Source of the DNA: Methanobacterium spitsbergense
GTDB taxonomy: Archaea > Methanobacteriota > Methanobacteria > Methanobacteriales > Methanobacteriaceae
Length of the DNA stretch: 64,000 bases
NCBI RefSeq assembly: GCF_019931065.1
Contig: NZ_JAIOUQ010000016.1
Span: forward strand, 62,001 to 126,000
Direction of reading: 5' to 3'
Both the position numbers and the translations under genes were made by a program. Below the pieces are notes generated by a model that saw only the letters and a list, made by a program, of their open reading frames with translations, made no database searches and was not told the DNA's origin. This document shows, piece after piece, positions 60,234 through 64,000 of the stretch; position 1 is the stretch's first letter; every line of letters starts with the position of its first letter.

Positions 60234-61436
60234 TTAAAATGGTGAACCTTTCTTTTTTATTTTATCTTTGATTATTTCATGTTCATCACAGACCAGATCA
60301 GAGTTAACTGATTTATTCCTCAATTTATTAATGAGTTGGTTTGTTTTTATTCCCATTGGGCATTCTACTGTGCAGAGACCGCATAGTGTGCATGTGAAAA
60401 GTCCAGAATCAAAACATGACTTATTACCTTCAATAATACTACTTAAAACAACTCCCCTTCCTCCAAGGTGCCTTTTATATCCAAATTCATATCCTACTGC
60501 ATTGTAAATGGGGCAGGTAACTATACAACTTCCACAACCTATGCAAAGAAAACATTCTCCATCTCCTTCAATTGCTTTTCGTCTGCCATTGTCAAGAAGT
60601 ATTATAACAACCCTTCTTGCACCGTACATATCTTTAAGGAGAATTTGTTCTATGTCCGCTGTTTTTGATGGGGATGAAATAACATTCATATATGCTGGAA
60701 CTGTTTTTCCCGATGCAAATATTGTTTCAAGTTTCACTACTGAAACAGCATCTTCTATTGTTTCTACAAGTTTGTCTATACCCACAATTACGATATGTGT
60801 ATCAAGCATTGACACCATGCTTATGTTTCCTTCATTATGCACAGTTAAAATTGAACCATCATCTGCTGCAACAGAATTTGCGCCTGTAATTCCAATGCTA
60901 CAGTTAGAAAGTTTTAAAAGCACGTCTTCCTTGATTATATTAAGAATAGTGCGTGATTCGGGTTTTACTTCTATATTAAATTCGTTTGATATAATTTCAG
61001 CTATGGTTTCCATTCTTAAATGTGAAGCTGGGCCAATGGGGTGGGATGGTCGTGTATCAGGATCAAGCTGTACAATCCTGTCTCCCAAATCGGTCTCAAC
61101 AACTTGAATTCCTTTGTTTTCAAGGAACTCTGAAAGTCCTATCTCACCGGCTGTGTTTGATTTGGACTTTGCAACCATAGGATGATCTTTAACTATATTA
61201 TATATTGCTTCGAGTGCATTTTCAGATCTTTCAGCGTATATAACTTCTACATCATTTTCTTCAAGTTTTTTAGTGGCCTTTTCAATGAGTTCTTCCATAT
61301 TACCAATTGAATGTTCTCGTATGTCTTTGACACGTTTCTTTAGATTTAATGTGCGCTCATCATCCAATATTTTTGCCCTTCTTTCTTCGAGTATTCCAAA
61401 GGACCTGTTCATTGCGTTTATCTCAGACTTCTTCAT
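60234..61436 (-). CDS. LutB/LldF-like LUD-domain iron-sulfur protein
   Basis: A 400-residue protein with an N-terminal LUD domain ([40 protein letters not shown]) and two C-terminal 4Fe-4S motifs ([20 protein letters not shown] and [15 protein letters not shown]). In bacteria LutB works with LutA and LutC in L-lactate oxidation. The gene overlaps the 3' end of the LutA-like gene, so translation is coupled. In a methanogen the electron donor is unknown. ATG at 61436 is preferred to a TTG two codons earlier. Confidence 0.88.
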   Translation of the reverse strand: MKKSEINAMNRSFGILEERRAKILDDERTLNLKKRVKDIREHSIGNMEELIEKATKKLEENDVEVIYAERSENALEAIYNIVKDHPMVAKSKSNTAGEIGLSEFLENKGIQVVETDLGDRIVQLDPDTRPSHPIGPASHLRMETIAEIISNEFNIEVKPESRTILNIIKEDVLLKLSNCSIGITGANSVAADDGSILTVHNEGNISMVSMLDTHIVIVGIDKLVETIEDAVSVVKLETIFASGKTVPAYMNVISSPSKTADIEQILLKDMYGARRVVIILLDNGRRKAIEGDGECFLCIGCGSCIVTCPIYNAVGYEFGYKRHLGGRGVVLSSIIEGNKSCFDSGLFTCTLCGLCTVECPMGIKTNQLINKLRNKSVNSDLVCDEHEIIKDKIKKKGSPF

Positions 61437-62151
61437 GTTCAAGCCCCATTAAAATCAATTCCGTTATATCCAATACACTTGAAACAGATCCTCTATTCTC
61501 ATTATCCAATGTATATTTAAGAGCATTTTCTAGGTTTAAAATACAAAAAGAACATGATGTGATAATTATTTCAGCATTTGTGGATTCTGCATCCTGAATT
61601 CTCTTCGATGCTACCTTCAATGCAGTTTCAGGGAAAGCTGATTTAACACCTGCACCTGCACCGCAACACCTTGATCTCTCCCTATTTCTATCCATTTCAA
61701 CTAGAACACTGGTTTCATTAATAATTTCCCTGGGCTCTTCATATATATCTGAATGTCTACCAAGATGGCAGGGATCATGGTATGTAACTTTTTTTGGAGT
61801 TTTTTTAACTTTAATTTTACCCTCTGATATTAGCTCTTTTAAAAGCTCTGATGTATGTTTAACATTAAGTTCAACTCCAAACAACTCTTTATAATCATTT
61901 TTTAAAGTATTATAACAACCTGCACAGGATACAAGTATTTCTTCACCTTCATTTTTATTTAATTGTTTAAGAGTTTTCTCCATTACTTTTAATGCTTCAT
62001 CTTCAAACCCTGTTCTCATTAAAAATGATCCACAACATGGTTCATTTTCAAGTATGGTATAATCTAAACCAGCTGTTTTTAATATTGTTTCTGTGGCATC
62101 AGCTATGTTAGTAAGTTTTTCTCTAACAACACATCCTCTAAAATACATCAT
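61423..62151 (-). CDS. LutA/LldE-like CCG-domain iron-sulfur protein
   Basis: A 242-residue protein with two CCG (DUF224) domains as found in HdrB, GlpC and Lut[17 protein letters not shown] and the second [16 protein letters not shown], with HDPCHLGRH in between and cysteines CAGCYNTL and [11 protein letters not shown] domains bind noncubane or special [4Fe-4S] clusters that handle disulfides or hydrides. GGGTG precedes the ATG at 62151; a GTG four codons upstream is the alternative. First gene of a pair with the LUD-domain protein. Confidence 0.88.
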   Translation of the reverse strand: MMYFRGCVVREKLTNIADATETILKTAGLDYTILENEPCCGSFLMRTGFEDEALKVMEKTLKQLNKNEGEEILVSCAGCYNTLKNDYKELFGVELNVKHTSELLKELISEGKIKVKKTPKKVTYHDPCHLGRHSDIYEEPREIINETSVLVEMDRNRERSRCCGAGAGVKSAFPETALKVASKRIQDAESTNAEIIITSCSFCILNLENALKYTLDNENRGSVSSVLDITELILMGLEHEEV

Positions 62152-62287
62152 ATTTCTTTGCACCCATAAATCATCGAATTTTTTTTTTCATTATGAAAAT
62201 TTTATTACAATGTTATATATCTCGCTAGTTTAGTATTTTTTTATCTATCTAAACCTGTTTATTTAAAAAAAAATCATGTTAATGAAA

Positions 62288-63295
62288 TTAAAATTTAGGG
62301 CCTTTTTTGTGAATTAAATTCCATATAAAGCCCAATCCATAGGAGATATGTTGTAACGGTAACAGTATAAAAGTCATCAATGAATAGATGGTTTTGGTTT
62401 TAAGGCTCACCTCAATGAAAACTGAAATTATAAAAAGGAAGTACAGTAACAATGGAATGAAAACATAAGAACCTAACACATAATAGAATGGTAACATGAG
62501 TATTAAGTATAATATCCATGTAATTGTAATTGGAACATTTATTGTGATGATATTTCTGTGTTTTTTTACTGTATTTGTTATATTTACTCCATATTTGAAC
62601 ATGTTTCGTGCAAATTCCATAATTGAACTGGTTTCATGATGCCATACCATGGCTTCTGTAACATTGATAAAATTATACCCTGATTTTCTTAATCTAAAAT
62701 TTAACTCATTATCATCGGACATTATGAGTTTTTCATCATATCTGAACTTTGATAAAATATCTTTTTTGTATATCGCATTGTAGTTGGCTATGCTTTTAGC
62801 ATACTTAGTCTTTCTTTTAGCAAAAGCAGGATTACCTCTTGATGCGATTTGGGAAGTTAATAATGTATTAATGACCAGTTCCTTTTTATTTTTGGTTTTT
62901 GCTACTAAACGAGGGCCACCAGCACCTGCAATCGTTTTATCTGTATCTTTTATTTCATGGTAAAGTGTTGAAATCCATTTTTTATCTACTATACAGTCAG
63001 CATCTGTAAATGCTATGTATTTGGAATTTTGATCAGAATTATCAATAACTAGATTTCTAGCAAAGCAATGACCATAAAAACCAAAATCTGCTTCATTTAT
63101 AACTTTATATTTAATATCTGATCCTTCCAATGTTTTTCTGGCAATTTCTCGAGTGTTATCTGTACTATCTCCATCCACAACAACTATTTCATAGGATCTT
63201 AACTCAAAATTTTGGTTTAAAATACTTTCAAGGGTATTTTCTATATTTTTTCCCTCGTTTCTTGCAATTATTCCAACTGTTATTGTTATAGACAT
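62288..63295 (-). CDS. Family 2 glycosyltransferase with C-terminal membrane helices
   Basis: A 335-residue GT-A-fold enzyme starting TVGIIARNEGKNIENTLESI, with EIVVVDGDSTDNTREIARKT and the DxD-like YIAFTDADCIVDKKWISTLY. Acceptor region MSDDNELNFRLRKSGYNFIN follows. The last 90 residues form about three hydrophobic helices, anchoring it to the membrane. It probably transfers sugars to lipid carriers for surface glycans. Starts one base after the stop of a flippase gene, an operon pairing. Confidence 0.9.
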   Translation of the reverse strand: MSITITVGIIARNEGKNIENTLESILNQNFELRSYEIVVVDGDSTDNTREIARKTLEGSDIKYKVINEADFGFYGHCFARNLVIDNSDQNSKYIAFTDADCIVDKKWISTLYHEIKDTDKTIAGAGGPRLVAKTKNKKELVINTLLTSQIASRGNPAFAKRKTKYAKSIANYNAIYKKDILSKFRYDEKLIMSDDNELNFRLRKSGYNFINVTEAMVWHHETSSIMEFARNMFKYGVNITNTVKKHRNIITINVPITITWILYLILMLPFYYVLGSYVFIPLLLYFLFIISVFIEVSLKTKTIYSLMTFILLPLQHISYGLGFIWNLIHKKGPKF

Positions 63296-63296
63296 T

Positions 63297-64000
63297 TTAA
63301 TTCCTTATATTTTTAATAATCTCCACATCTTCATTATCTATTCCTTTTAAAACAAATAAAACAAATAAATAAAGAACTGCTGCCATTAATATTAACAGTA
63401 ATAGGTTTAGATCGTTGAATATCCATATGAATAATCCCATTATTAGTGAACTAATGATTATTTTAATTGAATCATTTATTAATTTTTTTCCATGGGTTAT
63501 ATATCCAATTCTCTGAGCAATGATTAAAACCATAGCTAAAATTAGGAATTCAGTTATTAATGTATTGAAACTCGCTGCAATGAAACTGAATTTTGGAATT
63601 AATATTAAATTAAGTATAATATTCACAATCATCCCAATAAAAGTTATTTTAGTTAAAAGTACCTGTCTATTTGTGGATTGGAATAGCTGTACAAAGGCTG
63701 AATTTGCAAATGTAAAAACTGTGGCCCATATGAGTATCTGAAGTGCAGGTGCAGATTCTAAGAAAGCTTGTCCAAAAATTAAAATAATTATGTGATTTGC
63801 TAAAAGGGTAATACCCACTCCAATAGGTAACCCAATTAAGATCATATATTTAAAATATTTTTCTACTATTAACTTCAATGAATCTGTTGAAGACTCATAC
63901 AATCTAGACATCACAGGGAAAATTGCAGTGTTAATTACACTTGGAATGAATATTAACAGTAGAACAATACGATATGCTGCATTATACAATCCTACAGCTT
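63297..64000 (-). CDS. Polysaccharide flippase-like membrane protein (partial, cut by right edge)
   Basis: The C-terminal 234 residues of a MATE/Wzx-type lipid-linked oligosaccharide flippase. The reading frame is open to the window end (AVGLYNAAYRIVLLLIFIPS) so the start is outside. About six hydrophobic helices are seen, with the typical FPVMSRLYESS and FAQAFLESAPALQILIWATV-like motif. Adjacent glycosyltransferase supports a role in surface polysaccharide or protein glycan export. Confidence 0.88.
   Translation of the reverse strand, partial: AVGLYNAAYRIVLLLIFIPSVINTAIFPVMSRLYESSTDSLKLIVEKYFKYMILIGLPIGVGITLLANHIIILIFGQAFLESAPALQILIWATVFTFANSAFVQLFQSTNRQVLLTKITFIGMIVNIILNLILIPKFSFIAASFNTLITEFLILAMVLIIAQRIGYITHGKKLINDSIKIIISSLIMGLFIWIFNDLNLLLLILMAAVLYLFVLFVLKGIDNEDVEIIKNIRN

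Overview
The window is AT-rich chromosomal DNA from a methanogenic archaeon, most likely a mesophilic Methanobacterium or close relative in the Methanobacteriales. Methanogen markers are methyl-CoM reductase component A2 (AtwA), CofC (coenzyme F420), MfnB (methanofuran), CbiT (corrinoid), archaeal glycerol-1-phosphate dehydrogenase, archaeal-type ProS and two MsvR-type regulators. A pseudomurein-binding-repeat protein points to the pseudomurein-walled order. Many genes carry strong Shine-Dalgarno sites, which were used to shorten several starts; a few promoters look nearly leaderless.

Layout. 1-7.4 kb: loosely packed accessory DNA with a flavodoxin cut by the left edge, an AHSA1-like tail, an orphan receiver domain, an ExoD-like membrane protein, an Hsp20, an ArsR/SmtB-type zinc-sensor gene next to a CDF exporter, small unknown genes and two decayed loci. 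7.5-9.7 kb: a TrkA-TrkH potassium system. 9.8-12.3 kb: a UspA protein and a wrecked P3-type proton ATPase that has lost its P-domain core. 12.5-17.5 kb: metal uptake, with cbiMNQ facing a DtxR-type regulator and feoB across a promoter region holding two perfect DtxR-type boxes and another palindrome. 17.6-26.2 kb: an MFS pump, a second Hsp20, a tautomerase, MsvR paralogue 1, a YyaL-type protein, NikR and a znuACB-type metal ABC operon. 26.2-35.9 kb: housekeeping and cofactor genes (rpiA, UPF0179, egsA, proS, cofC, thiD) and an aryl-CoA ligase with its ACT partner. 36.1-39.0 kb: an oxygen-defence island (three rubredoxins, Fe/Mn superoxide dismutase, peroxiredoxin, ferritin). 39.2-46.6 kb: a pyrimidine-dimer glycosylase-like gene, UspA, flavin reductase, AtwA, Hcp and MsvR paralogue 2, bracketed by two 98% identical 234-bp structured repeats. 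46.7-64 kb: NMN adenylyltransferase, MoaE, an HD phosphohydrolase, UbiX, CbiT, a thymidylate-synthase-like protein without the usual catalytic cysteine, MobA, GuaB, MfnB, cell-envelope proteins including two putative zinc peptidases, a LutA/LutB-like iron-sulfur pair, and a glycosyltransferase plus flippase running off the right edge.

Themes. Metal homeostasis (Zn, Fe, Co/Ni) and redox or oxygen stress dominate. The clearest regulatory logic is local: an ArsR operator at arsR-CDF, DtxR boxes at dtxR-feoB, and an MsvR box lying on the hcp promoter. The least explained element is the pair of 234-bp hairpin-rich repeats. They look like non-autonomous IS200/IS605 derivatives and may be transcribed structured RNAs. 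No tRNA, rRNA or CRISPR array was seen.
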